Below, in pieces: positions 1-8,159 of a stretch of DNA of 39,102 nucleotides. Position numbers and translations under genes: made by a program. The stretch spans positions 1 through 39,102 of the forward strand of contig CAIVDV010000049.1 of NCBI GenBank assembly GCA_903904755.1, read 5' to 3'. The DNA is from an uncultured Acidobacteriaceae bacterium. Lineage in GTDB: Bacteria > Acidobacteriota > Terriglobia > Terriglobales > Acidobacteriaceae. How positions within the stretch are numbered: the stretch's first letter is position 1; the number at the start of each line of letters is the position of its first letter. The notes under the pieces were generated by a model. It saw only the letters and a program-made list of their open reading frames with translations, had not been told where the DNA came from and did not search any database.

Positions 1-133
1 CATGTGAAAGGCCTCTGTCTGGGTGTAAAAACTACTTCTAGACAAAGCAGTTATGACACACATTCGAAGGCCTTTCCAGCTTTTTTTGAATATTTCTATA
101 TCTCGATACTGACGCTATGGTGAGAAATGCGGG
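1..133. repeat. Left copy of 133-bp terminal inverted repeat
   Basis: Positions 1-133 are the exact reverse complement of 38968-39100; identity stops at 134. The repeat is visibly AT-richer than the surrounding sequence and carries a short internal inverted repeat (GAAAGGCCT at 6-14 against AGGCCTTTC at 68-76). It interrupts the GGDEF domain of the adjacent gene, which reads a few codons into the repeat and stops. The simplest reading is one end of an insertion element whose body lies outside the window. No transposase is visible, so the element family is unknown. Confidence 0.9.
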
Positions 134-611
134 TTAGGGACATTTCGAGGAAGCGGCGGTTGGGGAGCTGGGTGAGCTCGTCGAGGAAGGCGAGGCGCTC
201 AAGCTCCTTGGTGCGGCGCTGGGTTTGATGCAGGACGGTGCTATCGCTGAAGACTTCGACTGCGCCGGTGATGGTGCCGCTGGCATCGCGGATGGGTTCG
301 ACGTGAACAAGGACGGGGACACGACGGCCCATTTTGTGGCGGAGGAAGACGGTGTCAGTGTGGGACTGTCCGTCGGCGATGCAGGCGGTGAGGGGGCAGC
401 CGTCACGGCAGAGGTTTTTGCCCTCCATGTCGACGTGGCAGAGGATGTCGTCCTGGCAGTAGCGGCCGACGACTTCTTCGGCTTTGTAGCCGGTGAGGCG
501 GTTGGCGCCCTTGTTCCAATACTGGATGCGGCGATGGCGGTCCACGAAGTAGACCCCGTCGCTCATATTTTCAACCAGATTCCTATAAAACTCTACGTTC
601 TCTGGTGTCAT
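96..611 (-). pseudogene. PAS-GGDEF diguanylate cyclase, 3' end cut off by the terminal repeat
   Basis: The first about 130 residues are a PAS sensor domain (motif YFVDRHRRIQYWNKGA, then LTGYKAEEVVG). They include a cysteine-rich loop with CHVDMEGKNLCRDGCPL followed by a further Cys, a pattern seen in many PAS-GGDEF proteins. The GGDEF domain begins at LAFLDELTQLPNRRFLE and is lost after about residue 158, where position 133/134 marks the repeat boundary; the last dozen codons come from the repeat. No GGDEF signature loop remains, so the product cannot be a working cyclase. The start ATG at 611 is supported by a plausible promoter just upstream. The family makes cyclic di-GMP from GTP in the cytoplasm; this copy is inferred to be inactivated, or cut by the window edge. 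Confidence 0.85.
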
Positions 612-632
612 GAGGGGCCCACCTTGTCTTGG

Positions 633-661
633 ATTATTCCATCGGATTTATCCAGCCGCAA
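633..661 (-). promoter_or_regulatory. Probable promoter of the PAS-GGDEF gene
   Basis: On the minus strand a TTGCGG (-35, 656-661) and an AATAAT (-10, 633-638) are separated by exactly 17 bp. The predicted transcription start is about 15 nt upstream of the ATG at 611. Assigned by sigma-70-like pattern only. Confidence 0.4.
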
Positions 662-711
662 CAGTTGGATATCGAAAGGGGATAATGATATCGGGTTTTT
701 CTGGAGGCGCG

Positions 712-1887
712 ATGGGTGCTGGATCACAAATTCCGATGCGGGCGCTGCTGGCAGGGGCGCGGCAGAAGCAGGCCGAGCTGCTGGAACTGGCAATGCGGCT
801 GGTGCGGGTGGAGTCGCCTTCCGACGACAAGGCGGCTGTGGACGCGTGTGTGGCGCTGGCGGAGGAGCACGGGAAGGCGCTGGGCGCGCGGGTGAAGCGG
901 CACAAGCAGAAGGCATGGGGGGATGTGCTGGAGCTGCGCTTTGGCCCGAGGCGGGCGAAGGCGGAGGCCCGTGTGCTGCTGCTGGGGCACCTGGATACGG
1001 TGTGGCCGGTGGGGACGCTGAAGACGATGCCTTGCCGGATTGCGCCCGATGCTGCGGGCCATGAGCGGCTGTGGGGGCCGGGCACCCTGGATATGAAGGT
1101 GGGAGTGGCGATGGCGTTTACCGCGCTGGAGCTGCTGCAGGAAGCCGGGATGCTGGAGCGCGAGGTGGTGGTGCTGCTGAACAGCGAGGAAGAGGTGGGG
1201 AGTCCTGTGTCGCGGGCGGTGACGGAGAAGCTGGCGGGCCAGTGCGCGGCGGTGTATGTGCTGGAGCCGGCGCAGGGGCTGGCGCTGAAGACGGCGCGCA
1301 AGGGGACTGGGAACTGGCGGATTACGGTGCACGGCAAGGCGGCACATGCCGGGGTGGACTTTACGCAGGGGCGGTCGGCGGTGCTGGAGCTGGCGCGGCA
1401 GATTGAGAAGGTGTCAGGCTTTACGGATCTTGTCAGGGGCACGACGGTGAATGTGGGCGTGATTGGCGGGGGCAGCAAAAGCAATGTGGTGGCTGCCGAG
1501 GCGTGGGCGGAGGTGGATGTGCGGATTGCCAGGAAGGCGCACGGGGCGGGGGTGGAGCGGAAGTTTGCCGGGCTGAAGGCGACGCGTGGCAGCGGGTGCG
1601 AGCTGGTGGTGGAGGGGGGCATCAACCGGCCGCCGATGGAGCGGACGCGGGGTACGGTGAAGCTGTTGCGGCGGGCGCTGGCGCTGGCGGCGCAACTGGA
1701 TTGGGAGCTGGGTGATGCGGCGACGGGGGGAGCCTCAGACGGGAACTTTACCTCGGCGCTGGGGGTGGCGACGCTGGACGGGATGGGCGCGGTGGGCGAG
1801 GGGGCGCACGCGGTGCACGAGAGCGTGGTGGTGGAGCACTTGGCGGGGAGGACGGCGCTGCTGGCGGGGATGCTGGCGGGGGACTGA
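712..1887 (+). CDS. M20-family metallopeptidase, glutamate carboxypeptidase (CPG2)-like
   Basis: This zinc peptidase of the M20A group removes C-terminal residues from peptides or folyl-type substrates; the exact substrate cannot be read from sequence. Counting from the ATG at 712, the expected metal ligands are H93 (in LLGHLDTVW, with D95), bridging D127 (GTLDMKVG), the catalytic Glu pair E159/E160 (NSEEEVGS), E185 (VLEP) and H366 (GEGAHAVHE). The dimerisation domain with HGKAAHAGVDFTQGRSA lies between them. The 712 start is preferred because GGAGG sits 4 nt before it; in-frame ATGs at 685 and 610 are alternatives. No signal peptide is clear, so it is probably cytoplasmic. It is followed by alr on the same strand after about 100 bp of GGGAC-rich spacer. 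Confidence 0.88.
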   Translation: MGAGSQIPMRALLAGARQKQAELLELAMRLVRVESPSDDKAAVDACVALAEEHGKALGARVKRHKQKAWGDVLELRFGPRRAKAEARVLLLGHLDTVWPVGTLKTMPCRIAPDAAGHERLWGPGTLDMKVGVAMAFTALELLQEAGMLEREVVVLLNSEEEVGSPVSRAVTEKLAGQCAAVYVLEPAQGLALKTARKGTGNWRITVHGKAAHAGVDFTQGRSAVLELARQIEKVSGFTDLVRGTTVNVGVIGGGSKSNVVAAEAWAEVDVRIARKAHGAGVERKFAGLKATRGSGCELVVEGGINRPPMERTRGTVKLLRRALALAAQLDWELGDAATGGASDGNFTSALGVATLDGMGAVGEGAHAVHESVVVEHLAGRTALLAGMLAGD

Positions 1888-1986
1888 GGGACGTAGGGAC
1901 CAGGGACCTGGGGACTGTGAGACGCTGTTCGCACAGTGCGGCTGTGCGGGGGGGAGCGCGGTTTACCATGGGGTTTGGAAGATGCC

Positions 1987-3174
1987 ATGACGAGACGGCC
2001 GTGCTGGGTGGAGATTGATACCCAGGCATTTGAATCGAATGTACGTTTGCTGATGAGCCAGTGCGCGGCGGAGGTGCTGGCGGTGGTGAAGGCCGATGCG
2101 TACGGGCATGGGTTGACGATTTGCGCGCCGGCGGCGGTGGATGCGGGGGCGCGGTGGCTGGGCGTGACGACGGTGGAAGAGGGTGTGGCGGCGCGGGCGG
2201 TGTGCCCGGCGGCGGAGATTCTGGTGATCAGCGGGCCGTATCCTTTCCAGGGCGATGCGGCGGTGGCGAACCGGCTGACGGTGGTGGTGTGGGAGCCGTG
2301 GCAGGTGGCGGAGATGGAGCAGGCGGCGCGTGCGGTGGGGCGGGCCGCGGGGTCGTTGGCGGTGCACCTGGAGATTGACACGGGGATGAGCCGGCAGGGG
2401 ATTCGACCGGAGGAGATTGCGAGCTTTCTGCTGCACTTTGAGGGCGACAGTCCGCTGCGGCTGGATGGGGTGATGACGCATCTGTTTGCCGCCGAGGAGA
2501 GCGACCGCCGGACGACGCTGGAGCAACTGGAGGCGCTGGAGCCGGTGCTGGCGCGGGTGCGGGATGGGGGGGTGCGAAAGGCTGGATTGCGGCCGATGTG
2601 GCTGAATGTGGGCAACTCCGCCGCGACGCTGGATGCTGAGACGACGGGGCGGCTGCAGGAGCTGGCGGCGAAGTATGGGATGCGGCTGATGCTGCGGCCG
2701 GGGCTGGCGCTGTATGGGGTTGCGCCGGAGTTTGCCCCGGAGGAGCCGGCGACGGTGGCCGAACTGCGGGGCCTGCTGCGGCCGGTGCTGAGCTGGAAGA
2801 CGCGGGTGGTGGGGCTGCGGAGGATTGAGGCCGGCACGCTGGTGGGCTACAACGGGAGCTTTGTGGCGACGGAGCCGATGCGTGTGGCGCTGCTGGCGGT
2901 GGGCTATGCGGACGGGTATCGGCGGAGTTTGGGGAACCGGGCCGAGGTGCTGGTGGGCGGGCAGCGGGTGCCGGTGATTGGGCGGGTTTCGATGGACCAG
3001 GTGACGGTGGACGTGACGGATGTACCGGGGGTTGCGGCGGGGGATGAGGTGGTTCTGCTGGGGCGGCAGGGGCAGGAGTGCATCCGGGTGGAGGAGCTGG
3101 CGGGGCTGGAAGGCACGATTGTGTGGGAGGTGTTTACCTCGATTGGGGCGCGGGTGGAGCGGCGGGCGGTGTAG
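1987..3174 (+). CDS. alr: Alanine racemase
   Basis: A PLP enzyme that interconverts L- and D-alanine for peptidoglycan synthesis in the cytoplasm. The PLP lysine is K35 in VVKADAYGHG; the TIM-barrel domain includes HLEIDTGMSRQG and GNSAATL. The second-subunit catalytic tyrosine lies in LVGYNGSF, and the C-terminal beta-domain carries RVSMDQVTVDVTDVP. At 395 residues it has the normal family length. The start at 1987 is chosen because GGAAG lies 5 nt upstream and the family N-terminus begins close to WVEID; the reading frame is open upstream but that part has no family-like sequence. It lies between the M20 peptidase and the alpha/beta hydrolase on the same strand. Confidence 0.96.
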   Translation: MTRRPCWVEIDTQAFESNVRLLMSQCAAEVLAVVKADAYGHGLTICAPAAVDAGARWLGVTTVEEGVAARAVCPAAEILVISGPYPFQGDAAVANRLTVVVWEPWQVAEMEQAARAVGRAAGSLAVHLEIDTGMSRQGIRPEEIASFLLHFEGDSPLRLDGVMTHLFAAEESDRRTTLEQLEALEPVLARVRDGGVRKAGLRPMWLNVGNSAATLDAETTGRLQELAAKYGMRLMLRPGLALYGVAPEFAPEEPATVAELRGLLRPVLSWKTRVVGLRRIEAGTLVGYNGSFVATEPMRVALLAVGYADGYRRSLGNRAEVLVGGQRVPVIGRVSMDQVTVDVTDVPGVAAGDEVVLLGRQGQECIRVEELAGLEGTIVWEVFTSIGARVERRAV

Positions 3175-3223
3175 GTTGTGGGGGCAGCGACCTGCGGTGC
3201 GCTGATAAAATTAGAGAGACCCC

Positions 3224-4528
3224 ATGCTGAAACGCCTTTACGCACGATGGATGTATGACTGGGAGACGCGGTTGACCAACCGCGACTCGAACCGCGTGGT
3301 GCGTCCGCTGGAGTGGGGTTTTGAGTGGATTGAGCCGCTGCTGCACCAGGCGGGGCTGGCGGGACAGGCTGCCAAACTGGGGGCGAGCCCGGCGATTGAT
3401 TCCAAGCCGGCGATGGAGCTGATGCTGGAGGCGAACCAGGCGATTCTGGCCGACAGCGACAGCTTCTTTGGCTATCGCAAGCCGACGGATTATCGGCTGG
3501 AAGAGCGCGCGCCGCATCTGTTCCCGACCAATGTGCGGCCGGAGACGCTGGCCAAGGATGCGCGGCTGAAGCAACTGGCGGCGGATGGGCGGCTGGCGAA
3601 GGCGCAGTTTTTGCGGTTTACCTCGCCGGAGCGGACGCAGTACGCGGAAAACGACCTGGCAAATGCGCGATGGTATCCGGCGAACCCGAAGAAGCAAGAG
3701 GGCAAGCCGAAGCAGGCGATTGTGATTCTGCCGCAGTGGAATGCGGATGCCTTCAGCCATAATGCGCTGGCGTCGATTTTCAATATGTTCGGGGTGTCGG
3801 CGCTGCGGCTGTCGAAGCCGTATCACGATATTCGGCGGCCCTCGGAACTGGAGCGCAGCGACTATGCGGTGAGCGCGAATATCGGGCGGACACTGTCGGC
3901 GGCGCGGCAGGCGGTGGTGGATATCCGCTGTTGCCTGGACTGGCTGGAGGCGCAGGGGTACGAGCAGTTTGGGGTGCTGGGGACGAGTTTGGGGAGCTGT
4001 TACGCGTTTCTGGCGAGCGCGCATGATGCGCGGTTGCGGGTGAATGCGTTCAATCACGCTTCGGCGGCCTTTGGCGATGTGGTTTGGGCGGGGCAGAGCA
4101 CGCGGCATATTCGGCAGGGGCTGGAAGAGGCGGGGCTGACGCAGGACGCGATGCGGGATCTGTGGGCGGGTGTGAGCCCGATGCACTACTACGCGAAGTT
4201 TGCGCGGACCGCGGGGATTGGCATGGGGCCGAATGGGGAGACTCTGCAGGACGTGGCCAAGAAGGTGCTGATGGTGTACGCGCGGTACGATTTGACCTTC
4301 CCGTATGAGTATTCGCTGGAGGTTGCGAAGTCGTTTGCGGAGCACCGGCTGGACTTTGAGGCGAAGTTGCTGCCGTGCGGGCACTATACGACGGGGGAGA
4401 CGCCGTATCAGTACATTGACGGGTGGTTTCTGGGGTCGTTTGTGTATCGGGCGTTCAAGGGGATGCGGGGAGATTTGGCGCCGGGCGGGGCGGCGGGAGT
4501 GCGGGAAGAGGAGATGGTGGGGCGGTAG
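3224..4528 (+). CDS. Alpha/beta hydrolase, ABHD18-like family
   Basis: A 434-residue protein starting MLKRLYARWMYDWETRLTNR, with a conserved N-terminal cap of about 150 residues before the hydrolase fold. The nucleophile elbow is GTSLGS with Ser255, and the candidate catalytic His is H387 in PCGHYTTGETPYQ. This arrangement matches the family of eukaryotic ABHD18 and its bacterial relatives; the substrate is not established from sequence. There is no signal peptide, so it is probably cytoplasmic or peripheral. A GAGAGA ribosome-binding site precedes the ATG and a TAAAAT box is at 3205-3210. The stop is only 6 bp from the stop of the convergent Fic gene. Confidence 0.8.
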   Translation: MLKRLYARWMYDWETRLTNRDSNRVVRPLEWGFEWIEPLLHQAGLAGQAAKLGASPAIDSKPAMELMLEANQAILADSDSFFGYRKPTDYRLEERAPHLFPTNVRPETLAKDARLKQLAADGRLAKAQFLRFTSPERTQYAENDLANARWYPANPKKQEGKPKQAIVILPQWNADAFSHNALASIFNMFGVSALRLSKPYHDIRRPSELERSDYAVSANIGRTLSAARQAVVDIRCCLDWLEAQGYEQFGVLGTSLGSCYAFLASAHDARLRVNAFNHASAAFGDVVWAGQSTRHIRQGLEEAGLTQDAMRDLWAGVSPMHYYAKFARTAGIGMGPNGETLQDVAKKVLMVYARYDLTFPYEYSLEVAKSFAEHRLDFEAKLLPCGHYTTGETPYQYIDGWFLGSFVYRAFKGMRGDLAPGGAAGVREEEMVGR

Positions 4529-4534
4529 GGGGTT

Positions 4535-5635
4535 TTACTGGTCGCGAAAGAGGTCTTCCCAAAGGTCTGCCAGGCGGTAGAGGCGGGCTTTACGGGAGGG
4601 GTTGGCGATGACGAGGAAGCCGGATTGGGTCCACTGCGTGCAGAGGCGGGCGGCGGACTGCTGCTGGATGTGGAAGAGATCTGCAATCTGACTGCTGGCG
4701 ATTTCGCGGGAGCCCTGGAAAAGGGTGAGGGACTTCTTCTGCTTGGAGTCGAGGGTGCGCAGGAGGGGTGAGGGGCCCTGGATGCGGATATCGCCTTCGC
4801 GCTGGGACTGGTCGCGTACCTTCTCAAAAGAAGTTGCCATGCCTTCGATGAAGTAGGCGAGCCAGGGAGTGATATCCGCTTCCGGGCGGCCAAGGTAGTA
4901 GTTGTGGGAGGGGCCCATATCGAGCGCGCGATAGTATGCGGCGAGGTCGCGTGCGTAGTACTCCTCCAGCGCGCAGAGCCCCTTGAGCCCGAAGCCGCCG
5001 CGATGCAACAGGAGCGTGGTGATGAGGCGGGCGGTTCGGCCGTTCCCGTCGTAGTAGGGGTGCACCGTGGCGAACTGGTAGTGGGCGATGGCGGCAATGA
5101 GAGGGACAGGTAGGTCTGTTTCTGCATTGACCCAGCGAACCAGGTTGCCCATGAGGTGCGGCACGTCCTGAGCCTGGGGCGGGAGGTAAACGATGGCTCC
5201 GGTGCGGCTGACCTGGATGACGTTTTGCCCATCGCGGTAGGGCGTGGGCTTAACGGTGGCTTTGCCGCCGGCCATGACGAGCGCGTGGATGCGCCGGATG
5301 GTGGTCTCAGTGAAAGGCGCGCGGGGGTTCGAGAGGCATTCATCCAGGGCGGCGTAGTAGCCGAGGACCTCAGCTTGATCGCGCTCGCGGCCAGGAAAAT
5401 GCTGGCCGTGGACGATGACCTGCGCGACCTGTTCCCGGGTGAGCAGGTTGCCCTCAATGCGGGTGGAGTAATGGGTAGAGAAGAGGCGCGCTGTCTCGCG
5501 GAGGTTGGCGAGGACGCGGGGCGTGATGGGCAGCAGTTCGACCTGCTGGCGAACAGCCTCAATGCGCATGAGGGCCTGGGCGATGGCGGGCGGGATGGAG
5601 TAGACGGGAGTGAAGCCCGAGTTGCCTGCCGTCAT
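4535..5635 (-). CDS. Fic family protein (AMPylator) with N-terminal inhibitory helix and C-terminal winged helix
   Basis: Fic proteins transfer AMP, or another NMP, from a nucleotide to a hydroxyl side chain of a target protein. The catalytic motif HPYYDGNGRTAR spans residues 192-203 and is complete (catalytic His, Gly-Asn-Gly, both Arg). The self-inhibitory motif S57-T-R-I-E61-G-N63 fits the (S/T)xxxE(G/N) pattern upstream of the Fic core, making this a class II Fic with built-in inhibition. About residues 295-360 form a helix-turn-helix-like region (IADLFHIQQQSAARLCTQW) ending in a winged-helix-like tail. At 366 residues it has the usual length of the Fic plus wHTH subfamily. It is monocistronic with its own promoter. 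The target is unknown; DNA-binding autoregulation is an inference from the wHTH. Confidence 0.92.
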   Translation of the reverse strand: MTAGNSGFTPVYSIPPAIAQALMRIEAVRQQVELLPITPRVLANLRETARLFSTHYSTRIEGNLLTREQVAQVIVHGQHFPGRERDQAEVLGYYAALDECLSNPRAPFTETTIRRIHALVMAGGKATVKPTPYRDGQNVIQVSRTGAIVYLPPQAQDVPHLMGNLVRWVNAETDLPVPLIAAIAHYQFATVHPYYDGNGRTARLITTLLLHRGGFGLKGLCALEEYYARDLAAYYRALDMGPSHNYYLGRPEADITPWLAYFIEGMATSFEKVRDQSQREGDIRIQGPSPLLRTLDSKQKKSLTLFQGSREIASSQIADLFHIQQQSAARLCTQWTQSGFLVIANPSRKARLYRLADLWEDLFRDQ

Positions 5636-5673
5636 ACGCCCCCGATGGCTCTTATGAGCGATAAGATACGTTT

Positions 5674-5707
5674 ATTATACTGTTATTTGATGGATAAATG
5701 ATGGATA
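5674..5707 (-). promoter_or_regulatory. Promoter and candidate operator of the fic gene
   Basis: A perfect minus-strand TATAAT occupies 5674-5679, about 40 bp before the ATG at 5635, in an AT-rich island within otherwise GC-rich sequence. Two direct GATGGATA repeats (5689-5696 and 5700-5707, 11 bp apart) cover the region where the -35 box should be; no good TTGACA is present. The repeats could be an activator or repressor site, possibly for the winged-helix domain of the Fic protein itself. Confidence 0.45.
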
Positions 5708-5748
5708 GATTGAGCCATTGACGGATGCGGGCAACGTAAGCCGGTGGG

Positions 5749-6633
5749 TCAGGGCAGGTGGCTGAGGTTGAGGGCGAGGAGTTTGGCGGGGTCGAGCATG
5801 GCGGCTTGCCAGCGGACGGCCCAGTGGAGGTGGGGGCCGGTGACGCGGCCGGTGGCGCCGGAGAGGCCGAGTTGCTGGCCCTGGGTGACGGTATCGCCGG
5901 GGTGGACGTCGATGCGGGAGAGGTGCATGTGGATGGTCATGAGTCCCTGGCCGTGGTCGAGGATGACGCAGTTGCCCTCGTAGTAGAGCTTTTGGGCGAG
6001 CAGGACGCGGCCGCTGTTGCCGGCGGTGACGGGGGTGCCGACGGGGGCGCGGAAGTCCATGCCTTTGTGGATGGTGGAGAGCTTGCCGTTGAGGGTGCGT
6101 CGGGTGCCGAAGCTGTCAGTTGGCTGGGAGGGTACGGGCGGGGTGAAGGTGCCGGCCCAGAGGGGTTTGGCGGAGCCCTGGGCGAAGGCGGCCTCCTTGG
6201 CTTTCACGGCGAGTGCGATTTCAGCCTGCTGGGCGGGGTCGGGCTCAACGAAGCCGGGGGCGACGGTGAGGGCGGCGGTGCGGTAGTGGGCGGGGCGGAT
6301 GGGGACGTGGAGGGACAGGTCGCGGGGGAGTTCTCCGACGGTGGACCCTGTCGTGGCAGTAATTGTGAGGGTGGAGGGGCCTGCGGGAGCTTGGACATCG
6401 ACACCGGCAAGGGCGTACCAGGCGGAGCCGTCGCGGGCGGGGAAGAAGAGGATTTTGCGGCCGAGCCAGGAGCCTTCGACGTGGAGGTAGTGACCGGAGA
6501 CGCGGATGAGTTCGGGGGAGCCGGCAACGACGATGGCGGGTTTCAGGGTTGTTTGCGCGCGGGCCGGCAGGAGGGCCGCGGTGACGCAAAGGAGGAAGGC
6601 CGGGATGGTCAGCCGGGGAAGGAATCCTGTCAT
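5749..6633 (-). CDS. Secreted M23 (LytM-like) metallopeptidase
   Basis: A 294-residue exported protein with an N-terminal signal peptide (hydrophobic IPAFLLCVTAALLPARAQ, cleavage likely after ARA) and a middle beta-rich region of about 150 residues. The C-terminal LytM domain spans about residues 185-285. Zinc ligands are visible in HKGMDF (about residue 188, HxxxD) and in GPHLHW (about residue 267, HxH). M23 enzymes cut peptide cross-links of peptidoglycan, or act as regulators when ligands are missing; here the ligands are present, so enzymatic activity is likely. The ATG at 6633 was chosen because the signal peptide begins there; the reading frame runs far upstream without family resemblance. 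It is divergent from the next gene, 81 bp away. Confidence 0.87.
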   Translation of the reverse strand: MTGFLPRLTIPAFLLCVTAALLPARAQTTLKPAIVVAGSPELIRVSGHYLHVEGSWLGRKILFFPARDGSAWYALAGVDVQAPAGPSTLTITATTGSTVGELPRDLSLHVPIRPAHYRTAALTVAPGFVEPDPAQQAEIALAVKAKEAAFAQGSAKPLWAGTFTPPVPSQPTDSFGTRRTLNGKLSTIHKGMDFRAPVGTPVTAGNSGRVLLAQKLYYEGNCVILDHGQGLMTIHMHLSRIDVHPGDTVTQGQQLGLSGATGRVTGPHLHWAVRWQAAMLDPAKLLALNLSHLP

Positions 6634-6714
6634 TGCCCAAGGATAACGGAGCGCGGCGAAGACAAAGCTGGTTTGGTCCCGTAAGATTTCGGGTAGCGTC
6701 CTTAGGGCATTGGG

Positions 6715-8091
6715 ATGGCGCGAGTGAGGGCAGCGGCGATGGCGGGGAATTGGAACAGGCGGAGTTTTCTGGGGGGCGCAGTGGCGTTGGCCGTGAGTGG
6801 GCGGGGAACGGGTGCGTGGGGAATGCCGGTGGCTCCGCTGGAGGGGCGGTTCCTGACCCATGTATCGATTTTGCGGGTGAACCAGCTTGAGGTGACGCCG
6901 ACGCGGAACCTGGGGAACGATGAAGCTGCCGACAACAGCCCGGCGAATGTGCGGTCGCGGCGGGAGGCCTTTGCCCGTGGATGCCCGGGGGGACGGATGA
7001 CCTGGGCGATCAGCTGGCTGGCTTTGCACGATACCCGCAAGGAGTATGTGGAAGCGCGTCGGCTGCTGGTTGAGTATCACGACAAGTATGGGGACGAGAT
7101 TACATTCATCCCGGGCGGCTACTACGCGCCCTTGTACGACACGCGGGAGAACAACCGCAAGACGATTCATGCGGCCCTGCGGATGATTGGCGCGATGGTG
7201 GGGAACGGGTATCGTCCGGAATGCCTGGTGGCAGGGTATCTGGATGCGGCAAGCCAGCGGTATCTGTCGGAGGATGAGGGGATTCACGTGTGCCAGGGGC
7301 AGATATGGAGCCAGCACGGAATTGATAACGGGGACGGCGACGGCGCGATGGTGTACCCGTATTATCCGAGCCGCGAACACTGCCTGAAGCCGGCGCAGGG
7401 GAAGGCGGACTTTATCGACTGCGTGTGCCTGGATGGCTGGACGTGCGACTTTTTGCCGGCGCGGCGGGAGGGCTACGAGGGCGGGTTTAACAGCCGGCTT
7501 GGGGTGGGGCCGATTGAGACGGTGGGTAACCTGGGTGTGGAGCGGGGGCGGCGGGAGATGATGGATACCACCGCGATGCACTTTGACACGGGCCGCGCGC
7601 TGAATGGATTTGGGTTTGTGACTTCGCTGTGGGAGGTGTCGGTTGGGCACAACGAGGATTTGGCATGGTGGCTGCAGGCTGTGCGCGAGCGGTGGCCGGA
7701 TACGCGGGTGATGACGGAAGGCGGCTTTGGGCTGGAGTGGCGGAAGCATAACCCTGACAACTCCGGGCTGAACTACCGATTTGAGGCCCGGGGAACGGGC
7801 GCGCCGGGGTCAGAAAAGGAACTGGAGATTCGCTGGTACATGAACCGGGAGTTCCGGCTGGCCACGCTGGGCAACTGGCAGCAGGGATCGGCGCCGATGG
7901 TGATTGACTACACGCGTTACGACCTGCATACGCAGGAGCCGCAGGGGTTGCAGCGGGAGTGGAGCCTGATGAACGTGCTGAACCAGAAGGGGACGCGTCC
8001 GCAGGACAAGCCGACGCCGTTCGGGCAGCTTCCGGCGGAAGACAGGCGGAGGATTGTGAAGCGATATCCGGAGCTGGGGAAGTTGGTGTGA
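6715..8091 (+). CDS. Tat-exported conserved protein, DUF3863-like
   Basis: A 458-residue protein with a twin-arginine leader (NRRSFLGGAVALAVSG) near residue 16, hence probably exported folded to the periplasm. The rest has repeated HVS/TWAISW/ITFIPGGYYAP patches and conserved aromatic, Asp and His residues, reminiscent of a polysaccharide-deacetylase-like or glycoside-hydrolase-like barrel. From memory it resembles the DUF3863/DUF3864 proteins found in Acidobacteriota and Bacteroidota; this was not checked by search and no activity is claimed. The start could be 6715 or the ATG at 6739, which still keeps the RR motif. A TAAGAT box at 6682-6687 lies upstream. It is followed by glyA with about 68 bp between them. 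Confidence 0.7.
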   Translation: MARVRAAAMAGNWNRRSFLGGAVALAVSGRGTGAWGMPVAPLEGRFLTHVSILRVNQLEVTPTRNLGNDEAADNSPANVRSRREAFARGCPGGRMTWAISWLALHDTRKEYVEARRLLVEYHDKYGDEITFIPGGYYAPLYDTRENNRKTIHAALRMIGAMVGNGYRPECLVAGYLDAASQRYLSEDEGIHVCQGQIWSQHGIDNGDGDGAMVYPYYPSREHCLKPAQGKADFIDCVCLDGWTCDFLPARREGYEGGFNSRLGVGPIETVGNLGVERGRREMMDTTAMHFDTGRALNGFGFVTSLWEVSVGHNEDLAWWLQAVRERWPDTRVMTEGGFGLEWRKHNPDNSGLNYRFEARGTGAPGSEKELEIRWYMNREFRLATLGNWQQGSAPMVIDYTRYDLHTQEPQGLQREWSLMNVLNQKGTRPQDKPTPFGQLPAEDRRRIVKRYPELGKLV

Positions 8092-8115
8092 CGGAATTCG
8101 GGGCCGGGTTTTGGA

Positions 8116-8153
8116 CAGGTGCCGCCTCGCAGGCGCAGGTGCCGCGTTAAGAT
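8116..8153 (+). promoter_or_regulatory. glyA upstream region: direct repeat and TAAGAT box
   Basis: Two identical 10-bp copies of CAGGTGCCGC (8116-8125 and 8136-8145) lie 20 bp apart, about two helical turns. They are followed by TAAGAT (8148-8153) only 6 nt before the glyA ATG at 8160. No Shine-Dalgarno sequence precedes that ATG. If TAAGAT is the -10 box, the message would start at or within a nucleotide of the start codon (leaderless). The direct repeats could be a regulator site. Confidence 0.35.
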
Positions 8154-8159
8154 TTAACT

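Noticed and set aside
648-2837. A 729-codon open frame on the minus strand across the M20 and alr genes
   Set aside because: Ser/Ala/Pro/Arg-rich shadow of two well-supported plus-strand genes; no domain or motif. GC-rich third positions keep the opposite strand open.
3134-4384. A 416-codon minus-strand frame inside the alpha/beta hydrolase gene
   Set aside because: Arg/Gln/His/Pro-rich shadow frame with no recognisable motif.
5749-7749. One 666-codon frame combining the M23 peptidase with upstream sequence
   Set aside because: The upstream 370 codons are antisense to the DUF3863-like gene; the signal peptide fixes the real start at 6633.
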